The notes under the pieces: generated by a model
The model's database searches: none
The model's input: the letters and a program-made list of their open reading frames with translations, nothing else
What the model was told of the DNA's origin: nothing
DNA from: Pithys albifrons albifrons
Taxonomy: Eukaryota; Chordata; Aves; Passeriformes; Thamnophilidae
NCBI RefSeq assembly: GCF_047495875.1
Contig: NC_092459.1
Span: 18,213,795 to 18,277,794, forward strand
DNA: 64,000 nt
Reading direction: 5' to 3'
Made by a program: the position numbers and the translations under genes
Shown here: piece after piece, positions 37,701 through 49,722 of the stretch
Layout: each line of letters starts with the position of its first letter
How positions within the stretch are numbered: position 1 is the stretch's first letter

Positions 37701-39424
37701 AATCAGGAGCTTACAGAGAAAAAAAAAAGAGAAACAACAGTCTAAAGCTTTTTGGAAGCATTGACATATCAGTATGGTGCAGTTACGATATATAATGCAC
37801 AGGGTGCTATAATGAATAAGCTGTCTTACTTTTTATCTCACTTAGAGCCTAGCTACAATAATGGTTTCTTGGTAAGATACATCTTCATAATCTTTATTAT
37901 GTCTGTTATCTTAAAGAATTTTCCTCTTGCCTGTTTGGCTGTTCTTGGCAATTTTCCTTAAGGTACATGCATACAGTGCTATATAAAAGAGCTCTGCAAG
38001 AAGTTCTTGTAACTGCGAAAATCACAGTAGTGCACCTCATTCTGCCCAGCTGCGGAGCTGGTTCCATCTCAAATGATGACTCATTCCACAGACAAAATTT
38101 ATTTTCCTTTTTCTTCTCCAGTACTGTTCTGGCTCTGCTTTTTAGGCACTACACACCATTTTGAGTCCTGCCCTAGAGGAGCATGGCTTTCCAATCCTGA
38201 GGCCACGGAGCAGCAGTGCTCTCTGTTTCACTGCTTCCTCTTCTGCTGCTTTCCTTACTAAGTAAACAAAAAACTTTCAAAAGATGATGCTAGGAAGTCA
38301 GATCCATAAAACTGAGTCAACAGACTTTTTTAATGGAATGCTGTGGTATCTCTCCTCCCTCCCCCCATTAACCTTCCCCTTCTCCTTAGGCAATACATTA
38401 CCTGTTATTTTGGGTTTTTTCTTCAGTAAGTGATAATCACTTTCTTATCTTATCTAACAGCCCCCATGCTATACCGAGGCTGAAGCTGCCCAGCCACTCT
38501 CAGTTGTCCTGAAAGATTTATACATCTAATTAAATACAGAGGAGCTAGGATTCAGCTCTGAAGCTTGCTGTTTCATTTTTATACCTAAAGAAAAACTTGT
38601 GTTCCTGAAAGCTTATTTGCTTCTTTCAAATACAAAAGTTTTTCTCACAAAAGTTTATCCCCCAACCTTGTCATGTTATACATTTACAGTGGTAACAGGA
38701 TGTGGAGGACAGAAAAGGGAGCCAGGAGGGTTCAGAGAAAGGAAAATGTGAATGAGATCTCTGAGGGGATGTTGTCCCACAGTGGCAGTGTTTTTACTCA
38801 TGCTTTGTTTGATTATCTGGTTAGAATCAGCACTGATAAAATTACTCATCTAGTCTATGTGGGATCATAAAATGTCAAAAGTTAAGAATAATAAACAAGC
38901 ATCTCAGAGTAGGAGACCTTCACAGGTTTTTATCTGGTGGTACAAAAGCTTTAAGAACTTCCAAGTTTATGAACTTTCACCTGTAAAAATATATATTTTT
39001 ATAACCTGACATCACAATTCATTCTGTATGCGACTCAACTCATTTGTCTGAAGTTTCAGTGAGATAAAGGAAATGGTCCTCTACGAATGGCTATTTGGCA
39101 TGCATAAAGGACTTCTGTTTTCTTTTCCCTTTGATAAGATGATATCCATAGTAGAATCACATAAATTTCTGAAGATTAACATTATTTATGAGTAGGGCCA
39201 AAACAATGATAGCAGAGCAAGATCCTTCAAACTTAAAACAATTTGTTATTCAGCCAACGTGTTCATTGATAAAAATGGCACAATTTCCCTTTAAAAGTCT
39301 GAACTTCTGCGGTAGCCATTCACTTTATTTTGAGTAAGCAGCAACAAGAATCTGGCTTATAATTGCTATATTAAACAGTGGACCGTAGATAATTCTATCT
39401 AAAAAACTTGCAAAAAAGAAACTA
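31741..39424. other. Unique AT-rich sequence, nothing recognised
   Basis: About 7.7 kb without a recognisable gene, RNA or repeat. Open frames up to 124 codons (31,828-32,202 minus) carry no known domain. A T-run lies at 33,783-33,793. Confidence 0.5.
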
Positions 39425-39510
39425 TAAAAAAACCACCAAAACAAAACCAAAGTGACAGCAAACCCCACCACAAACACACAGACACACAAAAGATCAAGAA
39501 AAAACAAAAC
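39425..39510 (-). repeat. AC-rich low-complexity tract
   Basis: A- and C-dominated stretch with AAAACC, CACAAACACAC and ACACAC words. GT-rich on the minus strand, like the tract at 20.0 kb. Confidence 0.75.
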
Positions 39511-42500
39511 TATACCAAGCTTTAAAAAGCTCATTTGGGCAGGTTACCTACAAAAACAGCTAATTGAAAACCATTATTTTGGCATTTTTAAAATCATTGC
39601 CTGGGATTACAGAGTTTTTTGACAGGGAAGATGATGTGATGGAAGGTACATGAAAGCTTAATGATGCAAACTTTTGTTCATTAAAAATACAAGCTTTTAG
39701 ACCCAGTAAAGTCTCAGCAATATCAGAGAATGGCCATTGGGAAAGAGGCAGCAGGGCAGCTAAAATGCTTGCAACCCTGCAATAAAAAAGGAAGGACTCA
39801 TGGGTGCATCCCAAAAATAGTGTTTACTCCTTTCCTTACAGCTAATGCCAAACTGGTATCAGCAAATAAATAATAAGCTATTTCTCAAAACAGAGTGAAT
39901 CAGCTCAGTGCTGGTTCATCTAGCAAGCCTCCACTCCTGCTCAGCACTTGGTATTCAGCAGGAACAACATGATGGCTGAGCAAAGCAGAACAGGGTAATT
40001 AAGTTACCCTTTCCTCTGCCAGAAAAGAAAGAGCTCCTTGTTCAAGCTTGAAGTTTCCTATTGCCTCCTTCCAGAGGCTGTGATATCTCCTGAAACAGAC
40101 TGGTACAGGTAAAATTAAAGCCCTGGAGATGAGAAGTATCTTTAGTTTTGTGTTTATTGTCAGCCTTTGATTCACCATGTCCTGGGGCTGGCTCATTCTC
40201 TGTCAAAAGGAAAGGCCCTGGGTATCAGCTCTCCTGTTTTCTCCTTTGGAAATGTCTATTGCTTCTTAAATCTTTCCCATAACCACTTCAAAAGTCTTGT
40301 TCCTGGTTTTCAGGGTCAGTAGTAGGTTAGAGTTCAAATATACTAACCCAAATAGTTTTGCCTGTGTGATTTCCTACAGCCTTGTTTCCTATTACCTGAC
40401 ATGCCTCCAACAGCAGGGTCTTGGCCCTCCCTTCCCTCCGCTGTAATTCCATCTCAAATAGTCCCTCCTCATATATCTGTTTGTTAGTGTCATCCAACCC
40501 ATCCTCCATTCCCATCAAACTCCTCATTTCCCCAAACACCAGTATGACAAAAGACAGTTCATGCCATGCTCTGGTGTGCATCTGGCATGTGCTGGACACT
40601 TGACTGGTCAAGTGTGGTGATAATTGTGGACAGCCAAGGGGGCAAATCCCTGTCCTGCCTCCTGCACTGGGTGCTGCCCAGCATCCCACCCCAGCTCTCA
40701 CCCACATGCCAGCTGGATGTGCAGGAAGAGAGGATCCTGAGGCTTCTTGCCCTCTGTCAGCTGCCATGACCAGAGAGCAGTGGCATTTTCATCCCATTCT
40801 TCTCCTTCAGTAATCAGCCCAGGAGTGGGTTCTGATTTGAACAGCCTATGGCAGGAATGGGGTAAAATGAGCTGTGCGACAACTGTTCACAACACTGGAA
40901 TTGAGATGTCTACTGTTAGTTTCTGGGATTAATAACCTACTGCAATGCATGGCAGAAGCACTGGTTTGCAGAGTGGCTGTAGATATTTGCTTTAGATTTC
41001 AGACAGAAAAGCTGGTTTGACCTATTTTGAAAGTGTAAGAATATTATTGCACTGTCAGACAGAAAAAAATTACTAGACTATATAGTAAAGCCAATATAGA
41101 ACATATACAAAAAGAAGATATAACAAAATCTGAAAAATGCAATGAAGTTAAAAAAAAAATTTACCATGATTACATAAATTACTTAACAGGTGAATTTCAT
41201 TTTGTGGTCTGTCTTGGAGCCAGTGACCCATTTGACTCAAACTGTTGTAGTGTTCTCCGCTCTTCAGCTCCTCTTCTCACTGCCACATTTGTCACATATG
41301 ACATATGGTCATTGCAAAAGTGCTCAGACAGGTGAGAGACCTTTTCCTGATTATGGATTCTTGGCAGAAGTAAGAGGCTCCAGTTTGAGCAGGGCTTGGA
41401 CATTAAACTTCACTTTTTGGGAAAAGCAAAATTAGTAAATTAGAGATTAATATTTTTTCTTGGTAAAAAATGCTCTCATAAGTAAGTAATTATTGTGTGC
41501 CCATATTTAGATGATCTACATTATACTGGAAATAGTTTACATGAAAAGTATGTTTTTAAAGTAGTATGTAGAACTTTAAAATCTTCTCAGGCTAGTTAAT
41601 TCACAGTTACTTGATTTTTTAGATAAAAACTGTTTTTAAAACGGTATTTAAGACTTTCCATCTCTTTCTAGATATTTTGACATGTGCCACAGTTATACAT
41701 TATTCTAATTTCTTTATCTTGAGACTCTATACTTCTGTGTATGAATTAGGCAAATGAGACCTTAGCTCTACTGACAAAAAAAAAAGTTCTTTGTAATATT
41801 ACTGTGTTTTAAAAGAAGTCCAAAAATGTGACTGCAACTTCTGCTGGTAAGTATCATTTTAAGTATCTGAAGAGTAAAATAAACATGTTTTCATCCCTGT
41901 TAATTATTTTGGAATATGGAAATCAGGGAGAATTGCATGCTATTATATGTTCATTTCTGCGTGATTCATGTTTTCAATTTAAGCATTTGAAGGCTTTGCT
42001 CAGTTTCAAGTTCCCCATATGTACTACATACTCCCACTATATTTCTACCTGGAAAAATTGAAAGGGAAGACTGATGAAATAAGGTGGTGGGAGTGCATAA
42101 TCCTGTGAATGTCTCCTTCATTTCCTGGATGAAATATCAGGCTTCATGGATCAGTAAATTATTACTAGGTTTTAATCCATCAAAGCAGAGTGAGTTTGAA
42201 AGGTGCAGCAGCTTGGGATGGTTGCAAGAGCAGGGAAGTTACAAGGGAGGAGTGTGTCTTGCTCTGCCCTCAGTGCAGCAGCAGCTCCTCCAAGGAGCTG
42301 GCAAAGCGAGGAGTGCAAGGTGAGCAGGAGGCTATTGGCAGCTCTTGCCTGACCATGTCTGGTGGCACAGAGTGCAGGGGACACTTGATCTTTGCAAACT
42401 CCTTTTCACAGCTTGCTGCACTCATTTCAGCCTTGCCAGCCCTCGTGTGAGTGGTGGGCTATGAACCCCAGAGCACACATAGATCTTTGCTACTGGTGCC

Positions 42501-45050
42501 CTCTGGCAGAAAATCGAGAGGCAAAGAAAGGCAACCTCTTATCAGCTGTCGCTTGTGTGTGTGATGCCAAAAAGGCACTGTGATGTACAGAGGGTGGGTG
42601 CTGCATAACGCTTGCTCATCCTGAAATCTTTCTTCCAGGTCTGCCTGTACCTGTTGTGTCACTTGGAGTGATTTTTTTCATTTTTCCATTGTTTACCTCA
42701 TCCTTCAAACTATAAATTCCTCAGTGCACTTACTATCTGTCATCAGGTATCTAGGCAGAGGGTAAGACAACCAGCTCCAAATATCCTCCTGCTCAATCTC
42801 AGCAACCAACACCCTGACCTGCAGGTACCAGTCAGGCTGGGCAGCCACTCTGTAGCTCTATTGCCTTTATCTCTTTTCCCTCCACACCATGGAGATTAAA
42901 TACTTGTGAACTGCTGAGGCAGCGAAGGATTCATATGTGAAAGCAGTTTAAAATGCAAAGCACATGGAAAACAAATTGCAAAAATACAAATTAATTGTGG
43001 TTCCCAGGACACTATCTTCATACAAACTATAGCAAAACATGCTTCTGCAACCTTTTCTGAGGTGGTTTCTTCAACCATCTGTGCTGTGTACAACCACTTA
43101 TTAACATTTGGTGAAAGTCTGTAGGGTAATGTGAAATTAAAAGTCACTCTGGCTGGTATGCACTGATGAGAAAAGTTGGTTTTGAATTTCAAATAAAGCT
43201 TGTAGGACTACAGAACACTCATATAAACAATTCCCATATTACAGGGCAACTTCCAGGAAAGCAATTAACATTCTATCTCCTGTATCTTTACTGCTGAAGA
43301 ATTTGGATGCTGACAACTGTTCACATCTCCTTACTTACTCCATTTCCCCTTGTACATCCAACTCTCAAACATGAGTGCTGTTTCTTAATTCCAGCCCTCT
43401 TATTAGTGATAATAACAATGCTTCAGTGAGAGCAATTACAAAGCAGCCTCTTGAGAGACTTAGCAGTCATTTCTCCTCACGCTAAATATGTCAGGATCTG
43501 TGCCACCTACAATTTGACCAAAAAGTAGTTTAAAAACTTCCCCACAGCAATATACAATTCTGACTCTATCAATCAGCAGACATAAGGACAGTGATGGGAA
43601 GGCTGCAAACAGGCTCAGCAGAGCAGCCATCTGAATTTGGCACAGGTTGGAATCAGTGTTGGACTGGGACTCTGACAGTGCCTGTGTGCTGGTGGGAAAT
43701 GGCAGAGACATTTTCCATAGGTGCTTTCATGCAGCACATTTCTAAGGATGGTGTCTGTGTCCCACACTGAACTTAGAATTTTCTGTGATCACTATGTTCA
43801 TTAAAAACACCACCATATAGTAATGAAAGTATGAAGTAACCAGTACCTTATTTTTAATGACTCAACCAACTAACATCGAAGCCTCTTATGTTAAACAATG
43901 GAAAGAGGGGCAGAAACCATGCATCTTATTTCCAAACAGGTGTTTTAATAGGTCATACTTTTTTCAGGTCAATGGACAGTTCTGAACAAAAAGGTGTGGT
44001 ACTGAATAACAACTTAGTGGTGTCATAAAGTTCTTTCCAAATAAGCAGTCATGAAAAATATAATTTTAGTTTGCTGAATTATACATACCAGTTATGTTTC
44101 CCCTGTGTTAGATTCTTAAAAAGAGCTCTGGAATTATTGTCTCAAAATTTATTTGGGAAAGAAAAAGGATTTAGCACTCAAACCCCAGGCTATATTGCAG
44201 ATTTATGGGTATACTTGACCAGGACATCGTTATTATTTTGAAAGTGAAATTCATCTTCTCCAGTATTTACCCTTCTTCTACTAGCAGGACCTTTCCTTGT
44301 CCTTCTCTCCTTTCCCTACACATACCACCAATCATTTTAATTAAGTTGCCAAGGTTTTTCTCCTTTCTCTAAACTCTGCCATGTGAGTAAGCTCATCCAG
44401 GATCAGATTAAGCACCAGTATATGTTTTAGTGAATGGAATTTATTCCCAACCTTCAGCTCTCCATCCACACTTACAAACCAATCCTTTCGTTCCTTTAAG
44501 CAGAATCCGAGGAAGAAGCCTCTGTATAAAAGACTTACAACTCATGCAGACTCCAAGGGATAAGCTGTCAAAACAACATATTGAAGGGCTACACCCCATA
44601 ATACACATGGTTATTCAAACAACAGCAAGGTTTTTATTCTATGCACTACTCAAATATCAGTCATGAATCTTGTTTAGTCTTTCAAAAACTAGAATTTTGG
44701 TATTTTAACTCATTACCTGATAACATTTTAGCTACACAGTAGATGCGGTGGTAGAGGAACCCATAAATTTGAATAAGAGGCTTGCAGATGTGTTGGACAT
44801 CCTTTACCACCTTTAGCAGATCAAGCACCTTTCACTGAATTTTGTCTCCTTTGCAGCTTAAGGATCATAAAAAATGTCTACTTGGCTCATGTTTAACAAT
44901 GAGACTTTGGCCTTGTTCCTCTGTATCCACAAAGATTTGCACTGTCTTTTATGTGCTACCACAACTATGACAAGTTGTTAAACAAACTGACCTGAAGCAC
45001 TTAATAACATTTTTGTGAGCTGGAGTGGTTGAATTTTGCCCTGATTGTGT
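39511..45050. other. Unique sequence, nothing recognised
   Basis: No recognisable gene or repeat in 5.5 kb. The 146-codon minus frame at 40,327-40,767 lies in a GC-richer patch and has no recognised domain. 42,180-42,560 is another GC-richer patch with overlapping frames on both strands. Confidence 0.5.
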
Positions 45051-45350
45051 AGAATCATAGCAACATTTAGGTTGGAAAGGACATGTAAGATCATCAAGTC
45101 CAACCACTAAACCTGCAGTCCACCACTGCAATGTCTGTAATTGCCACGTCTATCAAATAGCCTCAGGATGATGATTCCACCATTTCCCTGGGCAGTCTGC
45201 TGCAATGCTTGTCAATCCTTTCAGTGAAGAAATTTTTTCTCATATCCAATCTAAACCTCCTTTGTCACAACTTGAGGGTATTTCCTCCTGTTCTATCACT
45301 TGCTACTTGGGACAAAGAGTGACACCTCAACACAACTTCCTTTCAAGTAG
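45051..45350 (-). mobile_element. CR1 LINE 3'-end fragment, older copy
   Basis: The plus strand begins AGAATCATAGCAACATTTAG, then GGTTGGAAAGGACATGTAAG and ATCATCAAGTCCAACC, the reverse complement of an avian CR1 3' end. It continues with CACCATTTCCCTGGGCAG, TTCTCATATCCAATCTAAAC and CTCCTGTTCTATCACT, all matching the reverse of the terminal ORF2 region. Compared with the copy at 11.5 kb it is more diverged, has lost most of the tail repeat and has several small deletions and substitutions. It is about 300 bp, 5'-truncated and non-coding. Confidence 0.9.
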
Positions 45351-48166
45351 TGGGTTTGGATTTTTTGTGTGTGTATTGGCAGGGTTCCTAGAAGACAGAA
45401 GGGCAAGATAGCATTTGTTTAATATACTTCTGAAAATTTGATAGAACTAGTTGTATCTTTACTCATCAGAGAAACAGGTAAATTTGGGTAATCTGTGATG
45501 GTCAAAAGTATCTTATCATTACCCTCACTGGAGTCCTTTCCCATGTAGAAACTGGTTACCTCTATAACAGAGGTGGTTTCAGGCTTTGCAATTCTTTTGC
45601 CTGCACCGTTTGAACAGTCCCTGACATGTGAGTCCTGGTCTACTAATAAGATCCTAAACCATCCTGGGATATGGTCTAGCAGCTGGCCTGCTCCAGAGCA
45701 GGCTGCATGTGGCCCCCATGGCTGGGAGGATGGGCAAGTTCAATGACACATGCCTTGGCTACCTTAGCTGGTCAGCCCCAGTCCTGAGCAACTCCATCAA
45801 ATATAATTTACTTGAATAGATGAAGTCTGTGTGTTCAAATACCTTTTATCTACTTTTATATATGTCTAATTTAACATATGAGATTATTTTATAAACATAA
45901 AGTCCAGATCCTTCCAGTCTTCTAGAGCAGCACCAGTGTCTTTCTTCCAGGAAGGAGTTACACTGTGTGCCCTGAAAACTGTGTGCCAAAAACATGTTAG
46001 CCTTATCCTCTGAAATATTCTGTGTCTTGTAGGTTAGTCGACTCCCAGCATCAATGGCTATAAAAAGAGCTTCATAACATCACTCTATGTTGAACCAAAC
46101 TAATTGCCAACACAGGCTGTGATTTTAGCCCTAAACTTGAATGAATCTGCTATCAATTCATGCAAAGTAATTGAGAAGAAGGAAGACTCTTCTTTTAAGC
46201 TTTCTTACAACTTGGTGTATTGAGAAATGCATAATCCAGAGTGGAAAAGTCATCAAAAGAAAGGATGCTACATCTTGTAAGTCAGGACAGAGCTAAATCC
46301 CAGGTTTCTGAAACCTCTAGTCAAAAAGAAAGGTGCCAACAAAGCAGAAGCCAACCTTAGGACAGCTGTAGCCCCTGGTTGCCTACATGTTATGAATTGT
46401 AGGCTGCCTCATCACACCAAGTCCAGGGTCAGGGAATGCTGTCAGTGCTCATGCATGTCCACAGGACCCTCTGAAATAGAACTAGACCAGTAGCTCCCCT
46501 GTGCCAGCAGGGCAGACCCTTGATCCCCTGTAACACACCAATGCCAGCATTCACCACACTCCAGAATCTGTCACTGAAGGTGGAAAATCCATTTTCTGCC
46601 ACATCACTCTCCCTTTGCAGGTCCTGAAAACATTTTATTAATCCTGAAGCTTTTATTTATTTATTTATGCAAAAGGAAGCTGATCTCACTGTGCTGTAGA
46701 GTTCCTGGGCATGTGTAATGATGTCCTGATGACTGCAACCTGGGAAGGCGCCTATGCTTCTTTAATTTTAACCACATGAACTGTCCCACTGAAGTCAATC
46801 AGAGCACACCCCAGACATGTTTAAGTGCATCTCTTATTTCAGGGATGGCTACTACATCTGGAGCATGCACACACATTTAAACGAGTGTGATTTCTTGTGT
46901 GTAGTAGAGCAAAGTATCTGGTGTGCCAATGTACAAAACCCCTCTTTCTGTAGTGAGTATTTTCAGTTGATCTCTAAGGCTGATTTTTCAGTGTAATACC
47001 AAAGTCCCAAATGAGTGTCAGAAATTTATACCACACTAGGAAAAGAACCAGAAAACAGTCATAGTCCTTCCACTGTGACTCGCTTTGGAGTCAACACCAA
47101 TCAGAGAGGTGGACCTAGGGACATTTTCCACACTCAAATGAGTGCAGACATCATAATTGTTCCTGTAGTCTCTAAAAAAACCAAACAAAACCACCATATA
47201 ATTTAGAATAGGCTAGCTCAGTTCAGTGGATACAAATATCTTTTTCTCCATGCACTTTTGGAAGACCAAAAAAGTGGTACTGGTGACAAGTACAAGACAG
47301 TAGCACAAAGACATTGGCTCCTAAAACTTAGCATAGTTCTATACTGGCACAATTTGGTAGTCTGTATAAGGTCTGAGAAACACTGGAGTAAGATGCAGTG
47401 GTACCTCTTGTTGTCACACACCTTTTGTCAGACCTACTGTATACCACATAAATATAGTTTCAGTTACCCAAGCTAGCTTTTCATCTAAATGGTGTAGAAA
47501 TTAACTACTGCTGGCATTTTAAAAGCTGAAAGATTAAAATTACTGTATTTGCTAGATACTGTTATTGTTCCATTTACCATTCACAACACTACTTTCAGTT
47601 TTATATAATCATTCCACTTCTATGACCCTGATGTCTTTGCAGGAGTAACACATTGATATTTTCTAATATGTATTATTTGTAGCTATATTAAATTAACAGC
47701 AGCTAGGTTGTTATTTTCCTGTATTGCTCCTTTCTTATTGTTTTTAACCTTCTGCAGCAATGCCCCTGTCCCTTACTCAGTCACATCCTAAAAAACAGCG
47801 GTGGGTTAGTTAAGGATACTTCAGACTCAAAAGCATTAGCAATAGTGAATAGCCAGTAAACACAGATATCACTCCTGCCACAGAAATTTCATGCTCTACC
47901 AACACATATTTCACTAAATGCCCAGGCTAAAAGATCACATCATAAGTGTCAGATTATGGTGAAGTTGTATGTTAATGTCAAACCCCTGCCATTCTGTGTT
48001 CCACTACATGAAGACCTTGCCTTCTGCAATCTTTATGGCCATTCTTTGAGACTTTTTCTGAAACCTGTCTTTGATGTTATCATATGCATTTCTCATCTGT
48101 GCTTACAGTGGGATTTTCTCCGCTTTTATTTTAATTTTACTTATGAGTGCAGTTAGGAGAATTTCT
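45351..48166. other. Unique sequence with one TTTA microsatellite
   Basis: No recognisable gene. A short TTTA tetranucleotide run lies at 46,652-46,668. Confidence 0.5.
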
Positions 48167-48167
48167 G

Positions 48168-48219
48168 AAAATTTAATTTAAAAAAATTAATTTAAAATAT
48201 TTAAATAAAAATTAATTTG
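48168..48219. repeat. AT-only segment with self-complementary words
   Basis: Apart from its edges the segment contains only A and T. Repeated AATTTAATTT, AAATTAATTT and ATTTAAAT words can pair with one another. Probably simple AT-rich low complexity. Confidence 0.7.
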
Positions 48220-48990
48220 CAAAAAGCTGCATAGTTATCACAGGATGGCAAGTTAAGGAGAAGCACAACATGGACAGCCTATAACTTAAGGAAAACAAGT
48301 GGGCTTATACCATAGTGAGACAGATGTATGGCAGCATTCCTGAGTCAGGTTCCTGATTGTGCTTAGCATCCATGATGGGACCCTGCCAGTGGGAGAATAC
48401 TGGGCTACTTGGATTTTTCATAGGATTTTATTATACCCATTTTTATCTGCTGCTTCCCCTACATCCCATCCTTCCCCTGCATTCACTAAATTAAGCCTCC
48501 TCCTTTCACACAGCAGGTCACCTACGTGTAACTTATAACAACATTATATACTTTGCCTATGAATTTGGCTGAGAAACCACACTGCTTTCCATACTACTTA
48601 ATTTTGTGCAATACCATACATCAATTTTTCAGCATATTTGAGGAGAAACAAGAAGATCTCCTGAAATAACTGACATCAGGATCTGATTTGTATGTGTCAG
48701 CACCCTATTTAAAGGTGCATATTGCTCCTGTACGTGAGAAAATGAATAAGTGGAGTCTTGGTGGTCTTTTCTTCCAGTTAGGCTACAGCTAGAGAAAAGT
48801 GAGCAATTAACTATCCAAAGAATGTCATCAATAATCCAGGCCAAATAAACCATGATTAACAAACTGACAGCTCCTGACACTCTTCCTTATTTTCTTGTAG
48901 TGTATACTCACTCAGAATATCTTTAAAGACATTAATTACCTGTGCTTTTTACCATCTAAAGATCCTCTGCCACAGGATTTTCTCAGTTAG
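48220..48990. other. Unique sequence, nothing recognised
   Basis: No recognisable gene or repeat between the AT-only segment and the LTR. Confidence 0.5.
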
Positions 48991-48995
48991 CAGAC
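48991..48995. repeat. Target-site duplication, left copy (CAGAC)
   Basis: CAGAC directly precedes the LTR's TGTGCTGG edge and is repeated exactly at 49,718-49,722 after the other edge. Five-base duplications are usual for ERVL- and gammaretrovirus-like integrases. Confidence 0.8.
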
Positions 48996-49065
48996 TGTGC
49001 TGGTTTAAATGTTAATCAGCAGGAGAAACAAACAACACAAAAGAGATTATAAGTCAGAGTTAGAA

Positions 49066-49071
49066 TTTAAT
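49066..49071 (-). terminator. LTR polyadenylation signal ATTAAA
   Basis: The minus strand reads ATTAAA here, about 70 bp before the LTR's 3' end and 285 bp downstream of its TATA-like box, as expected for the R/U5 part of an LTR. Confidence 0.55.
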
Positions 49072-49352
49072 AACAATATTACAATAAATGCAATGGCACA
49101 AAGAGAAATGGGTTTTAACCCACAAAACCCAGAAGTATAACCCAGCACCCTGGGGCACAAACACAATGGGGTTTGTTAGCCTCTGTGCTGAGACCCATGT
49201 GGTTGCCCCATGTCCAAAGCAAAAGGAAGTGAAAAACCTGTTGGTGCAGAAAACAGTTGCAGTTTGGTGAAGAGTGGTGGTCTCCTCCTGTTGAGGTTCT
49301 GATCCTCCTCTGGATTTGACAAGTGGGTCCATGAGGTCTTCAAACCCCAAGA

Positions 49353-49360
49353 TAATATAC
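49353..49360 (-). promoter_or_regulatory. LTR TATA-like box
   Basis: The minus strand reads GGGTATATTATC, the only clear TATA-type element in this LTR that is correctly placed relative to the polyadenylation signal. Transcription would start about 30 bp further on the minus strand, near 49,325. Confidence 0.45.
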
Positions 49361-49717
49361 CCTCAGGTCCAGGTGGGAATGCCCAATACCTCTCCCAGGG
49401 CAGGGAGTTACACAATGGGTGATCTGGCTCTTTGAGTCATGGGGTATTTGGAATTGTTGCTGGTCCATTAGCAAACATGCCCCCTCAGGCTGGGTGTGAA
49501 GGTGCTAACAACTTCCTGGAGGGGAATTATCACAGCTCTTATCTCACAGGTGGCTTTCACATCCAGCTCACACCCTGAGGAATTGGGTGTGCCCTGGGCA
49601 GCTGCTGCCAGTGGTCCATTGTTAACAGTTCTTGTGAAATGAATAGAGGGTATAGAATACATAGCTTTGGTCACAACCACACAGTGATAAACTGGTCCCA
49701 CCTGCTGAACGAGGACA

Positions 49718-49722
49718 CAGAC
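49718..49722. repeat. Target-site duplication, right copy (CAGAC)
   Basis: Exact second copy of CAGAC, directly following the LTR's GGACA edge. Confidence 0.8.

Larger units (their letters stand above)
48996..49717 (-). mobile_element. Solo LTR of an endogenous retrovirus (ERVL-like)
   Basis: The 722-bp unit has matching ends, TGTGCTGG on the plus strand and TGTCCTCG on the minus strand, so it has the TGT...ACA form of a retroviral LTR, and both sides carry the same 5-bp CAGAC duplication. Orientation is inferred as minus: on that strand a TATATTA box is about 360 bp in and an ATTAAA polyadenylation signal about 650 bp in, giving a U3-R-U5 order. No internal retroviral genes or second LTR are adjacent, so it arose by recombination between the two LTRs of a provirus. 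Assignment to an ERVL-like songbird family is from general resemblance and the 5-bp duplication. Open frames of 60-96 codons inside it are spurious. Confidence 0.88.

Noticed and set aside
40327..40767. 146-codon minus-strand open frame beginning MAADRGQEA
   Set aside because: It lies in a GC-richer, stop-poor patch with open frames on the opposite strand too. No domain or known protein was recognised and no splice or promoter context supports it.
45660..45720. Near-palindromic CCTGCTC/GAGCAGG word
   Set aside because: Only a 6-7 bp stem, expected many times by chance.
49060..49701. Several open frames of 60-96 codons inside the LTR at 49 kb
   Set aside because: LTRs of this kind are noncoding and no retroviral protein is recognisable in these frames.
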